A DNA stretch of 11,412 bases from an uncultured Eubacteriales bacterium (GTDB taxonomy: Bacteria > Bacillota > Clostridia > Oscillospirales > Acutalibacteraceae), in NCBI GenBank assembly GCA_900322105.1, contig ONYV01000014.1, positions 1 to 11,412 of the forward strand, in the 5' to 3' direction. This document shows positions 1 to 5,796 of the stretch, in pieces (the stretch's first letter is position 1; each line of letters starts with the position of its first letter). The notes under the pieces were generated by a model. It made no database searches and was not told the origin of the DNA. It was given only the letters and a program-made list of their open reading frames with translations. A program made the position numbers and the translations under genes.

Positions 1-1
1 A

Positions 2-397
2 GCGCTCAACGGCTTGCAAGAAAAAATGACATTTCGCTGTACGGATGTATTTGACCTTTTGCCGCAGCTTTCCAGAAGCGAGGGCTATGACTTTATCATC
101 CTCGATCCGCCTGCTTTTACAAAATCGAGGGCTACTGTCCATAATGCCGCAAAGGGCTATAAAGAGATCAATCTTCGTGCAATGAAGCTGCTGCCGCGCG
201 GCGGCTATCTTGCAACCTGTTCCTGCTCACATTTCATGAAAGATGAGATGTTCTGTCAGATGCTGAAAAGCGCGGCGCACGATGCGCACGTATCCCTGCG
301 CCAGATCGAAGCCCGTCAGCAATCTCCCGATCATCCCATTCTGTGGAATGTGCCTGAAACGGATTATCTGAAGTTCTACATCTTTCAGGTCGTATAA
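2..397 (+). CDS. Class I SAM-dependent rRNA methyltransferase, RlmI-like (5' partial)
   Basis: This is the C-terminal part of a gene that begins before the window; the frame is open from base 2 and ends at TAA 395-397. The protein contains the catalytic-fold motif ILDPPAFTKSR followed by GYKEINLRAMKLL, GGYLATCSCSHF and, near the end, DYLKFYIFQ. This order is typical of the RlmI/RlmK family, whose E. coli member makes m5C at position 1962 of 23S rRNA using S-adenosylmethionine. The DPPAF segment lies in the methyltransferase active site. The N-terminal PUA-like RNA-binding domain and the SAM-binding glycine motif would be upstream and cannot be seen. The TTG at 14 is an internal codon, not a start. 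Family assignment is firm; the exact rRNA target is inferred, because Clostridia carry several paralogues. Confidence 0.88.
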   Translation, partial: ALNGLQEKMTFRCTDVFDLLPQLSRSEGYDFIILDPPAFTKSRATVHNAAKGYKEINLRAMKLLPRGGYLATCSCSHFMKDEMFCQMLKSAAHDAHVSLRQIEARQQSPDHPILWNVPETDYLKFYIFQVV

Positions 398-404
398 CGC
401 AGTC

Positions 405-433
405 TTTACTTTAGGCTAATAATATGATAAAAT
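405..433 (+). promoter_or_regulatory. Sigma-A type promoter with extended -10
   Basis: TTTACT at 405-410 and TAAAAT at 428-433 are separated by 17 bases. A TG dinucleotide at 425-426 gives an extended -10. It lies just after the methyltransferase stop and about 43 bases before the next gene, which suggests that gene has its own promoter. This is inference from sequence only. Confidence 0.55.
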
Positions 434-475
434 ATCTATAACGGATAACCGTAAATCTGAACATCGGAGGTGACC

Positions 476-997
476 ATGATGCCGGATATGCCTCTTTTTG
501 CGTTTACACTTCTGGGATTGATGCTGTTTGCTATAGCGGCGGTGGCGTTCTTTTTCTTTGTTTATGACCATCGGGCGCAGTACTATAATTTCGGAGATGA
601 CCATGTTTTCACCGACGATCATTTTGTGTGTGAATACACCTGCGTTGGCGGAATGGAAAATGTACATACACTGCTGCGGCTGGAATACAGCGGCGGAGAA
701 AAAGCGCTGCTGACGTATAGCCATAAGCCGACAAACGGCGCTAAGACCAAACGAAAACAAAAGATCATCCAAAAAGAAGCGGTCGAAGCGATCCGCAGCA
801 TCTACAAAACGCACTGCATCCCTGTGCTGACGGACTGCCCGAAAAAAGAAGAGTTTGCGATGGATGCGCCAACTTGCAGCGTGATGTTTTCGTCCGATAA
901 GGTTTCTTATTCGATCAGTGACGAACAGGATTTTCCCGAGGAGAGCAAAGGCGTGATACATGAGATCGAAACCACACTTCGTTCGTATCTCTCATAA
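476..997 (+). CDS. Hypothetical protein with one N-terminal membrane helix
   Basis: I do not recognise this 173-residue protein. Residues about 5-28 form one strongly hydrophobic stretch (LFAFTLLGLMLFAIAAVAFF), followed by a polar domain with several Cys and many charged residues. The likely topology is a single-pass membrane anchor with a soluble domain of about 140 residues. The TM segment lacks an obvious lipobox or signal peptidase site. The ribosome binding site GGAGGTGA at 466-473 decides the start: a GTG at 470 lies inside it and is rejected, leaving ATG 476 (5 bases after GGAGG) or ATG 479 (8 bases). A perfect hairpin and the DUF6935-like gene follow, but no functional link is evident. 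The reading is supported as coding by the strong RBS, the promoter, the length and normal codon use. Confidence 0.72.
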   Translation: MMPDMPLFAFTLLGLMLFAIAAVAFFFFVYDHRAQYYNFGDDHVFTDDHFVCEYTCVGGMENVHTLLRLEYSGGEKALLTYSHKPTNGAKTKRKQKIIQKEAVEAIRSIYKTHCIPVLTDCPKKEEFAMDAPTCSVMFSSDKVSYSISDEQDFPEESKGVIHEIETTLRSYLS

Positions 998-1006
998 ATT
1001 TGCCGC

Positions 1007-1030
1007 TTTGGTCAGCAGGCGCTGACCAAA
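1007..1030 (+). repeat. Perfect 10-bp hairpin between two genes
   Basis: TTTGGTCAGC at 1007-1016 is the exact reverse complement of GCTGACCAAA at 1021-1030, with a 4-base loop AGGC. It starts 9 bases after the upstream stop codon. There is no T run on either side (ATATTA follows), so it is not a classical intrinsic terminator. It could protect the upstream mRNA end, terminate weakly, or act as an operator; the sequence does not distinguish these. Confidence 0.6.
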
Positions 1031-1060
1031 ATATTATGAAATCAAAAGGAGATGTTTGCT

Positions 1061-1633
1061 ATGGGACTTTTTGACAACTTGAAAAACACTGTCGGCAACG
1101 CAATGAACAGCGCTGCGCAGAACTCGCAGCAGCCAAGCAACCGTTCGGTCAATATCGTATTTCCGAGCCTGCCCGAAACGCTGGAGCAGTTCAAGGCATT
1201 GCCGCAGGCGGCCATGTCTACGCCGTTCGATACTGCTGCTCTGACGGTGCTGGCATTTTGTTTCTATCCGCAAAACAAGGATACTTGTCTTGCAATGGTG
1301 GATTTTCTGAAGGGTCCGAAGCCCCTCAGCCCTTATGAAAAATCTTTTATTGCCGATCGTTTCAGAGACAGTGACTATGTGCCGCGTTCTTACTTTAACG
1401 GCGCAACACCTCAGAATGACTATCAGCCTCAGCAGCCCTATACCGTAACGGTTTCGGAAAATCCCTATTCCTATCAGAACGAGGGCTATGCAAAGCTGTT
1501 CATCCGTTCGGGAGGAGCTGACAGTCCGAGAGAAGTGCTGCTGCGAAAGGCAAAGGACGGCAAGTGGTATCTTTGGGAGCAGTTTATTCTGGTCGGCATT
1601 CGTCAGCCTGAAAGCAGCAATCCGTGGGCGTAA
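1061..1633 (+). CDS. Conserved hypothetical protein, DUF6935-like
   Basis: A 190-residue soluble protein of unknown function. It begins MGLFDNLKNTVGNAMN, followed by a low-complexity Ser/Gln/Asn linker to about residue 30. A conserved-looking body follows with FPSLPETLEQF, FDTAALTVLA, VPRSYFNGATPQNDY, YTVTVSENPYSY and, at the end, GKWYLWEQFILVGIR and PESSNPWA. From memory these blocks resemble proteins annotated as DUF6935 in Clostridia; I cannot verify this by search. The start is ATG 1061, 9 bases after AGGAG (1047-1051). The earlier ATG at 1052 abuts the RBS and is rejected. No signal peptide or membrane helix is visible. The C-terminal aromatic-rich region might be a small binding domain, but that is a guess. 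Confidence 0.75.
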   Translation: MGLFDNLKNTVGNAMNSAAQNSQQPSNRSVNIVFPSLPETLEQFKALPQAAMSTPFDTAALTVLAFCFYPQNKDTCLAMVDFLKGPKPLSPYEKSFIADRFRDSDYVPRSYFNGATPQNDYQPQQPYTVTVSENPYSYQNEGYAKLFIRSGGADSPREVLLRKAKDGKWYLWEQFILVGIRQPESSNPWA

Positions 1634-1761
1634 ACGGCAGTAAGAAAACGAACGATAAAGCGCAGGGAAATCACTTTTCTAAATCTGATGGTCACAAGCA
1701 TCCCGTTAATTTGTTTTTATGCTTTTTGAATTATCGTCTTGTCAGAGAATCATGAATCGCT

Positions 1762-1809
1762 AAAAACAGCAAGCGGTCTTATTTCCCTTTTCGGAGATAA
1801 GACCGCTTG
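1762..1809 (-). terminator. Rho-independent terminator of spo0A
   Basis: CAAGCGGTCTTAT at 1770-1782 pairs with ATAAGACCGCTTG at 1797-1809 (13 bp, 14-base loop). Read on the minus strand, the stem is followed by CTG and then TTTTT (1766-1762). It lies about 150 bases after the spo0A stop. The plus strand has no T run after the stem, so it serves spo0A. Confidence 0.8.
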
Positions 1810-1832
1810 TCAGCTTGTCAGGAATATTCAGT

Positions 1833-1915
1833 AGACTTCCTCGGGAACCGAAGAAGTGCCGTATTACGCAGAAGAAACAAGTAAGTCGGTGCTTCGGAAG
1901 TTTCCGAGGAAGTCT
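1833..1915. repeat. Imperfect 83-base inverted repeat
   Basis: AGACTTCCTCGG at 1833-1844 is the exact reverse complement of CCGAGGAAGTCT at 1904-1915. A second inner stem pairs GAAGTGCCG (1853-1861) with CGGTGCTTC (1887-1895) using two G-T pairs. The right arm runs into TTTT (1915-1918) on the plus strand, so it could terminate the DUF6935-like transcript. The size and terminal perfect arms also fit a small mobile palindromic element. Confidence 0.6.
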
Positions 1916-1956
1916 TTTGTAAAAATCACGGCAAACGGAACTTTGCGCTGTCAGGA

Positions 1957-2736
1957 TCATGCGATGAGCTTGCTTTTCAGGCGGAGCTTATCAGAGATCA
2001 TGGCGATGAATTCGCTGTTGGTAGGCTTTCCTCTGCCGTTGTGTATCGTATAGCCGAAATAGGAATTGAGAACATCAACATCACCTCTGTCCCATGCAAC
2101 TTCGATCGCATGACGAATAGCACGCTCCACTCTCGAAGGGGTGGTGTGGTACAGATCAGCAACAGAGGGGTACAGTTCCTTTGTGACAGCATTGATGATC
2201 TCAGGCTGCTTGACGGACATGATGATGGAGCTGCGCAGGTAATGGTAGCCTTTGATGTGCGCAGGCACACCGATCTGGTGCAGGATGGAGGTAACGGTCA
2301 TTTCAAGATCGCTGTCTATGCTGTAGATCTTGCTGACGTGTGAGGGACGTTCTTCCCGATAGCAGGTGATCAGCTCAGAGATCCTGTCAAGCAGGTCTTC
2401 CGCACGGAAAGGCTTGATGACGTAATAGGCAGCTCCTGCGCTGAGGGCTTCTTTTTCCAGCATCGTGCTGTCAAAGCCCGAGATGATAACAAAGATCGGT
2501 TTTTGACTTCCGTTTCTTTTCTTGACGGTTCTCATCACGCCGACACCGTCAATGCCGCTCATGAACATATCCATCAAAACAACATCAGGACAAAATGTGT
2601 CAATGTTTTCCAGTACTCTGTTACCGTTCTTTTCACAGAACTGTGCATCGTACCCTTTCTCTTCAAAGAAATCCGGAGTTCCGCTGCGAAAATCGGCTGC
2701 TTCCTCTGCAATGAGGACTTTGATTTTGTTCATCAT
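1957..2736 (-). CDS. spo0A: Sporulation response regulator Spo0A
   Basis: Master transcription factor of sporulation entry: a receiver domain phosphorylated on Asp controls a DNA-binding domain that recognises 0A boxes. The 259 residues match the usual length (about 260-270). Receiver, residues about 4-125: phosphoacceptor Asp56 in DVVLMDMFMSGIDG, the Ser at 86 in ISGFD, and Lys108 in YVIKPF. The acidic pocket is Glu11-Glu12 instead of the usual Asp-Asp. Effector domain, about 140-255: IGVPAHIKGYHYLR, TKELYPSVADLY, then TTPSRVERAIRHAIEVAW (recognition region) and GKPTNSEFIAMISDKL. All are diagnostic for Spo0A. Start ATG 2736 follows GAGGG (complement of 2744-2748) at 7 bases; ATG 2733 is possible. 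It lies downstream of spoIVB, as in other endospore formers, but has its own promoter and terminator. Confidence 0.97.
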   Translation of the reverse strand: MMNKIKVLIAEEAADFRSGTPDFFEEKGYDAQFCEKNGNRVLENIDTFCPDVVLMDMFMSGIDGVGVMRTVKKRNGSQKPIFVIISGFDSTMLEKEALSAGAAYYVIKPFRAEDLLDRISELITCYREERPSHVSKIYSIDSDLEMTVTSILHQIGVPAHIKGYHYLRSSIIMSVKQPEIINAVTKELYPSVADLYHTTPSRVERAIRHAIEVAWDRGDVDVLNSYFGYTIHNGRGKPTNSEFIAMISDKLRLKSKLIA

Positions 2737-2772
2737 AATTGATCCCTCGTTAGTAAGAATTTTGATGGGTTA

Positions 2773-2801
2773 ATATTACCATAAATTGGTAATTAAAGCA
2801 A
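2773..2801 (-). promoter_or_regulatory. Predicted spo0A promoter (extended -10)
   Basis: On the minus strand, TTGCTT (complement of 2796-2801) and TAATAT (complement of 2773-2778) are 17 bases apart. TGG sits directly before the -10, which makes it an extended -10. Transcription would start near 2766, about 30 bases before the spo0A ATG. The palindrome at 2775-2793 covers the spacer and most of the -10. Confidence 0.55.
2775..2793. promoter_or_regulatory. Palindromic operator-like site 1 upstream of spo0A
   Basis: ATTACCATAAATTGGTAAT has 7-bp perfect arms (ATTACCA/TGGTAAT) around 5 bases. It overlaps the predicted -10 and spacer, the usual place for a repressor site. It matches site 2 at 15 of 19 positions, including the fixed ATT, CCA, TTGG and AAT blocks. 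The binding protein is unknown. Confidence 0.55.
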
Positions 2802-2852
2802 TACAAAATCGGAAAGTTATGAAAAATCGGAAATTTGATGGAAATTGTTTAC

Positions 2853-2881
2853 TAATAATTGCCAATATTTGGGAATTATTA
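2853..2881. promoter_or_regulatory. Palindromic operator-like site 2 upstream of spo0A
   Basis: The 29-base stretch has 8-bp outer arms (TAATAATT/AATTATTA), one G-G mismatch, then CCAA/TTGG around TAT. Its core ATTGCCAATATTTGGGAAT (2858-2876) aligns with site 1. The centres of the two sites are 83 bp apart, close to eight DNA turns, so both would lie on roughly the same helical face. Confidence 0.5.
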
Positions 2882-3067
2882 TTTTTCACATCTGTAATTT
2901 CTCCATTTTCCGCCGCATAGTAAATATCTGAAACAGTTTCGGCAGCAGAACGTGACGATAAAGGTATTTTTTGGTGGGATCGGAAGGAATGCTGTACTAT
3001 TATTTAGAAAAAAACAAATCGGAAGTCTATTGTTGACAGTTACGAAGGACTTGTTTGTTGCAGGATG

Positions 3068-3116
3068 AAAAACGCTGTCATGCGGTACAAAAGAGATCGT
3101 ACCGTATGACAGCGTT
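3068..3116 (-). terminator. Rho-independent terminator of spoIVB
   Basis: An 18-bp stem joins 3071-3088 (starting AACGCTGTCATG) with 3099-3116 (ending ATGACAGCGTT), with one G-T pair and a 10-base loop. On the minus strand the stem runs directly into TTTTT (complement of 3068-3072). It lies about 80 bases after the spoIVB stop and separates it from spo0A. Confidence 0.85.
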
Positions 3117-3197
3117 CGTCAAAAGTGTGAAATGGTTTTTTCTGAATGACTTGTGTTTTGCGCAGGGCGTCTTTATCAGATAAGGGTGAGCTGCATA

Positions 3198-4397
3198 TCA
3201 GTGACGGCACATGGATTCTGCAAAGACGGCATAGCCGCGCGAAGGGTCGTTGATATAAACATGGGTGACAGCGCCGATCAGCTTGCCGTTTTGAATGATG
3301 GGACTGCCGCTCATGCCTTGTACGATGCCGCCTGTTTGCCGAAGCAGTTTTTCATCCGTAATGTGGATCACCATGTTTTTGGATGCAGTGCGGTCATTGT
3401 AGCTGACCTCTTCGATCTCGATCTCATACCGCTGAGGATGAGCGCCGTCCACTGTTGTATAAAGTTCGGCTTTTCCTCGGACGACTTCCTGACGGAATGC
3501 GATCGGGATCAATTCTTTTTCGGACAGCGGTTCTGAAAGCGTGCCGACAACACCGTGATCGGTATTCATGGTCAGCTCTCCGATCGGTTCTTCGTCTGAA
3601 AAGCATCCCTGCAGTGTACCCGGACTTCCGCAGCTTCCTTTGCAGACAGAGGTGATATCCGCCTTGACGATATCGCCGTTTTGCAGCGGCATCAAACAGC
3701 CGCTGCTGCTGTCACAGATGCCGTGTCCCAGACCGTAAAACTGCATGGTGTCGGGGTCAGTGAACGTCATGGTGCCGATGCCTGCGATGCTGTCACGGAT
3801 ATGCAGTCCCAGACGGTAACACTGCGTGTGAATATCATACGCAGGACAGATCACGGTATTGAATACTTCTCCGCTCCTTCTGACACGAAGTTCGATCGGC
3901 TTTCCTGCGCCGTTTTGCACTGCTTCGCTCAGGTCTTCGTTGCAGTGAAGCATCTTACCGTTTTGTGAAAGAAGGGTATCTCCCTGCTGTATGCCTGCAT
4001 CCTTTGCAGGGTCGGCGCTGCCGAGGGCAGTTTCGACTTTGCTGACGGAGGAAACGACAAGTCCGTCTGTATACAGACGGATGCCGAAAGGCTCGCCGCC
4101 AAGCAGAACGGCTTTTTGGTCGCATACGGTCACGCTGACTTCTTTTACGGGAACGGCGCCAAAAAGCATGAGCCGCGCGCTGAGCTTCGCTTCTTCATGC
4201 TGAGAAAAAGAAACAGGCAGCGAGGTGTCCTTTTGATACTGCAGTGAAAGCGGAAAGCTGCTTTTCAGGAAACTTTCATCCCGTGAAGCGGTAAGCAGCT
4301 CGTCAGGCGACAGATAACCGACAAATCCTGTGAAAACCAACAGACTGCACAAAACAGGCGACAAGAAGCAGACGAACCGTCTGATGAATTTTTTCAA
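3198..4397 (-). CDS. spoIVB: SpoIVB serine peptidase (S55 family)
   Basis: In B. subtilis SpoIVB is made in the forespore, crosses into the intermembrane space and cleaves SpoIVFA, which releases SpoIVFB to activate pro-sigma-K. Here 399 residues (B. subtilis about 425) show an uncleaved-type N-terminal anchor (residues 10-29, FVCFLSPVLCSLLVFTGFVG), a PDZ domain around 112-180 with KDAGIQQGD, and the S55 peptidase domain. The catalytic His is expected at His225 in GLGHGICD and the Ser at Ser365 in GGIVQGMSGSP, followed by IGAVTHVYINDPSRGY. The start is TTG 4395-4397; an in-frame TGA lies just upstream. GGTGATC, matching the 3' part of the Shine-Dalgarno consensus, precedes it. No sigma-F or sigma-G promoter could be assigned with confidence. 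Adjacent spo0A supports the identity. Confidence 0.95.
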   Translation of the reverse strand: MKKFIRRFVCFLSPVLCSLLVFTGFVGYLSPDELLTASRDESFLKSSFPLSLQYQKDTSLPVSFSQHEEAKLSARLMLFGAVPVKEVSVTVCDQKAVLLGGEPFGIRLYTDGLVVSSVSKVETALGSADPAKDAGIQQGDTLLSQNGKMLHCNEDLSEAVQNGAGKPIELRVRRSGEVFNTVICPAYDIHTQCYRLGLHIRDSIAGIGTMTFTDPDTMQFYGLGHGICDSSSGCLMPLQNGDIVKADITSVCKGSCGSPGTLQGCFSDEEPIGELTMNTDHGVVGTLSEPLSEKELIPIAFRQEVVRGKAELYTTVDGAHPQRYEIEIEEVSYNDRTASKNMVIHITDEKLLRQTGGIVQGMSGSPIIQNGKLIGAVTHVYINDPSRGYAVFAESMCRH

Positions 4398-4421
4398 GAT
4401 CGATCACCAGCCTTCAGCCTG

Positions 4422-4476
4422 ATGCAAAAAAGAAAAACGATGCAAAAGTCTTTTGGGGGCTTTTCTTTTTTTGCAT
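4422..4476. repeat. A/T-rich inverted repeat upstream of spoIVB
   Basis: ATGC plus six A at 4422-4431 pairs with T-run plus GCAT at 4467-4476; inside this, AAAA (4433-4436) faces TTTT (4461-4464), with a one-base bulge. A 24-base centre includes the palindrome CAAAAGTCTTTTG (4443-4455). It lies 25 bases from the spoIVB start. On the plus strand it resembles a weak terminator, but no plus strand gene precedes it. Confidence 0.45.
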
Positions 4477-4711
4477 TTCATGCGGCAAGATCGCCGCTGA
4501 CAATAGTGTTCCGCAAATCAATGAAACTATACGTTTCCCGTATATCGGATATCGCAGACAGAAAGCGGCAAATCTTTTTGAAAAATTTTACCATGCCGCA
4601 GACATCATCAAAAAACACGGCATACATACATTCGTCTGAAACAGAAAGCGGAATCATGACGATAATTTTGTATATTATTAACAAAGATATCGAAAAAACT
4701 TTGGCAGGATG

Positions 4712-4741
4712 TTGACAACCAAAGGACAAAACTGCTACAAT
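4712..4741 (+). promoter_or_regulatory. Sigma-A promoter of the yicC-fmt operon
   Basis: TTGACA at 4712-4717 and TACAAT at 4736-4741 are separated by 18 bases. Transcription would start near 4748, giving a leader of about 113 bases before yicC. A second possible promoter, CTGACT at 4813-4818 with TATAAT at 4835-4840 (16-base spacer), lies closer to the gene. Confidence 0.7.
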
Positions 4742-4751
4742 TAATTGTTAA

Positions 4752-4825
4752 AGAAAACAGTGGGAAGACCCTCTGCGCTATTTTTGAAACAATGCCGTTT
4801 TCAAAGAGCCTGCTGACTGTTTTCT
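4752..4825 (+). ncRNA. Structured 5' leader of yicC operon (candidate)
   Basis: AGAAAACAGT (4752-4761) is the exact reverse complement of ACTGTTTTCT (4816-4825), a 10-bp closing stem beginning a few bases after the predicted transcription start. Inside it, TTTGAAA (4783-4789) pairs with TTTCAAA (4799-4805), and GGG-AAGA-CCC (4762-4771) can form a short arm. I recognise no known riboswitch class. It may be a cis-regulatory RNA or chance pairing in AT-rich DNA. Confidence 0.35.
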
Positions 4826-4861
4826 GCAATGTATTATAATGATGAAAAGATGTGATAAAAC

Positions 4862-5740
4862 GTGATCAGAAGCATGACAGGCTACGGACGGTTCGAGGGA
4901 ACGATTCATGGCAGACAGACCGTTTTTGAGATCAAAGCGGTCAATCATCGCTTTTTCGAGATGCAGTGCCGCTTGCCGAAAGGGTGCGGTTTTCTCGAAG
5001 ATACCATCAGAGAAATGGTGTCAAAATACGTTTCAAGAGGCAAGGTCGATGTGTATGTTTCGGTTGAGGCGGATGACAGTCTGGAAGCAGATGTGAAGAT
5101 CAACCATTCGCTGGCATCCGGCTATCTGAAAGCGCTCAGAGAGCTTTGCAGTACCTACGGACTGAAAGACGATATCTCTGTTTCTTTGCTTTCGAGATAT
5201 ACCGATATATTTACCGTGACAAAAGCGCCCGAAAATGAAGAAGCGCTGATATCGATCGTAAAAGAGGCAGGCCGGAAAGCGATCGAGGACTTTATGGCGA
5301 TGAGAGAGCGGGAAGGTGAAAAGTTAGCAGAAGATGTACTCTCCCACAGCAGAAGGATATTGGCGCTGGTGGACGAAGTGGAGGAACGCTCTCCGATCAC
5401 TGTGGAGGAATACCGCAGCAAGCTCTATGAAAGACTCAAGGATGTTTTGCAGGACAACAGCATCGATCCTCAGCGCATCCTGACAGAAGCGGCGATCTTT
5501 GCGGATAAAACGGCTGTCAGCGAAGAAACTGTCCGATTGAGAAGTCATTTCGATCAGCTCAGCGACATTCTTCAGAAGAGTGAGCCTGTCGGCAGAAAGT
5601 TAGACTTTATTGTTCAGGAAATGAACAGGGAAGCCAACACTACAGGTTCAAAGGTCTGTGACGCAGCCCTTGCGCATAAGGTCGTAGAGATCAAAGCGGA
5701 GATCGAGAAGATCCGTGAACAGATCCAGAATATCGAATAA
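4862..5740 (+). CDS. yicC: YicC/YloC family endoribonuclease
   Basis: YicC proteins (YloC in B. subtilis) are cytosolic ring-forming endoribonucleases that take part in RNA turnover. The 292 residues are the family's usual length. The N terminus [13 protein letters not shown] and [12 protein letters not shown] mark the YicC N-terminal domain. The C-terminal domain (formerly DUF1732) is shown by residues 242-260, [19 protein letters not shown], and the charged helical end [20 protein letters not shown]. The start is GTG 4862, fixed by the conserved first residues; no clear Shine-Dalgarno precedes it, unusual against its neighbours. It is the first gene of the operon, with remA 56 bases downstream, the same order as yloC-remA in B. 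subtilis. Confidence 0.94.
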   Translation: MIRSMTGYGRFEGTIHGRQTVFEIKAVNHRFFEMQCRLPKGCGFLEDTIREMVSKYVSRGKVDVYVSVEADDSLEADVKINHSLASGYLKALRELCSTYGLKDDISVSLLSRYTDIFTVTKAPENEEALISIVKEAGRKAIEDFMAMREREGEKLAEDVLSHSRRILALVDEVEERSPITVEEYRSKLYERLKDVLQDNSIDPQRILTEAAIFADKTAVSEETVRLRSHFDQLSDILQKSEPVGRKLDFIVQEMNREANTTGSKVCDAALAHKVVEIKAEIEKIREQIQNIE

Positions 5741-5751
5741 CAGGAATCATA

Positions 5752-5783
5752 AGCAGCTTTTACGATATGATAACAAAGCTGCT
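5752..5783 (+). promoter_or_regulatory. Hairpin just upstream of remA RBS
   Basis: AGCAGCTTT (5752-5760) is the exact reverse complement of AAAGCTGCT (5775-5783), with a 14-base loop. It ends 2 bases before the GGAGGAG of remA. No T run follows, so it is not a terminator. It could set mRNA processing between yicC and remA or affect remA translation. Confidence 0.5.
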
Positions 5784-5796
5784 GCGGAGGAGTAAC

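Larger units (their letters stand above)
1634..1956. other. Non-coding stretch between convergent genes
   Basis: No gene is credible in these 323 bases between the DUF6935-like gene and the end of spo0A. The stretch holds a weak hairpin at 1696-1724 (AAGCAT/ATGCTT followed by TTT, a possible weak terminator for the + strand gene), the spo0A terminator at 1762-1809 and an 83-base imperfect palindrome at 1833-1915. The latter two are listed separately. Confidence 0.7.
2737..3197. other. spo0A control region and spoIVB terminator region
   Basis: These 461 bases contain no credible gene and are AT-rich. From spo0A outward they hold the RBS, an extended -10 promoter with an overlapping palindrome (2773-2801), a second matching palindrome (2853-2881), four copies of ATCGGAA (starting 2808, 2826, 2979, 3018) and the spoIVB terminator (3068-3116). 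I looked for the canonical 0A box TGTCGAA on both strands and saw none. Confidence 0.7.
4398..4861. other. Divergent intergenic region spoIVB / yicC
   Basis: No convincing gene lies in these 464 bases. Reading frames exist on both strands (for example 4422-4715 plus, 4608-4829 minus) but have no RBS and odd composition. The region holds an A/T-rich inverted repeat (4422-4476), a short GCGGC/GCCGC hairpin (4482-4497), the yicC promoter (4712-4741) and its structured leader (4752-4825). The stretch 4500-4700 shows nothing I can interpret. Confidence 0.65.

Noticed and set aside
470..478. GTG at 470 as start of the membrane protein
   Set aside because: It lies inside the Shine-Dalgarno sequence GGAGGTGA; ATG 476 or 479 has proper spacing.
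416..961. Long open frame on the minus strand opposite the membrane protein gene
   Set aside because: No RBS, composition rich in Arg/His/Phe typical of an antisense shadow, and the plus strand gene has RBS and promoter.
3033..3038. TTGACA on the plus strand between spo0A and spoIVB
   Set aside because: No acceptable -10 at 16-18 bases downstream, and no plus strand gene follows.
2737..3060. Canonical 0A box or sigma-H promoter upstream of spo0A
   Set aside because: TGTCGAA/TTCGACA was not found; the nearest sigma-H-like match (GGAGAAATT on the minus strand near 2895-2905) fits the consensus too poorly.
4482..4497. GCGGC/GCCGC hairpin as a terminator
   Set aside because: Only 5 bp with a 6-base loop and no T run on either strand; no gene end nearby.
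4422..4715. Plus strand open frame of 97 codons between spoIVB and yicC
   Set aside because: No Shine-Dalgarno, no recognisable pattern, and it overlaps an A/T-rich inverted repeat and the yicC promoter.
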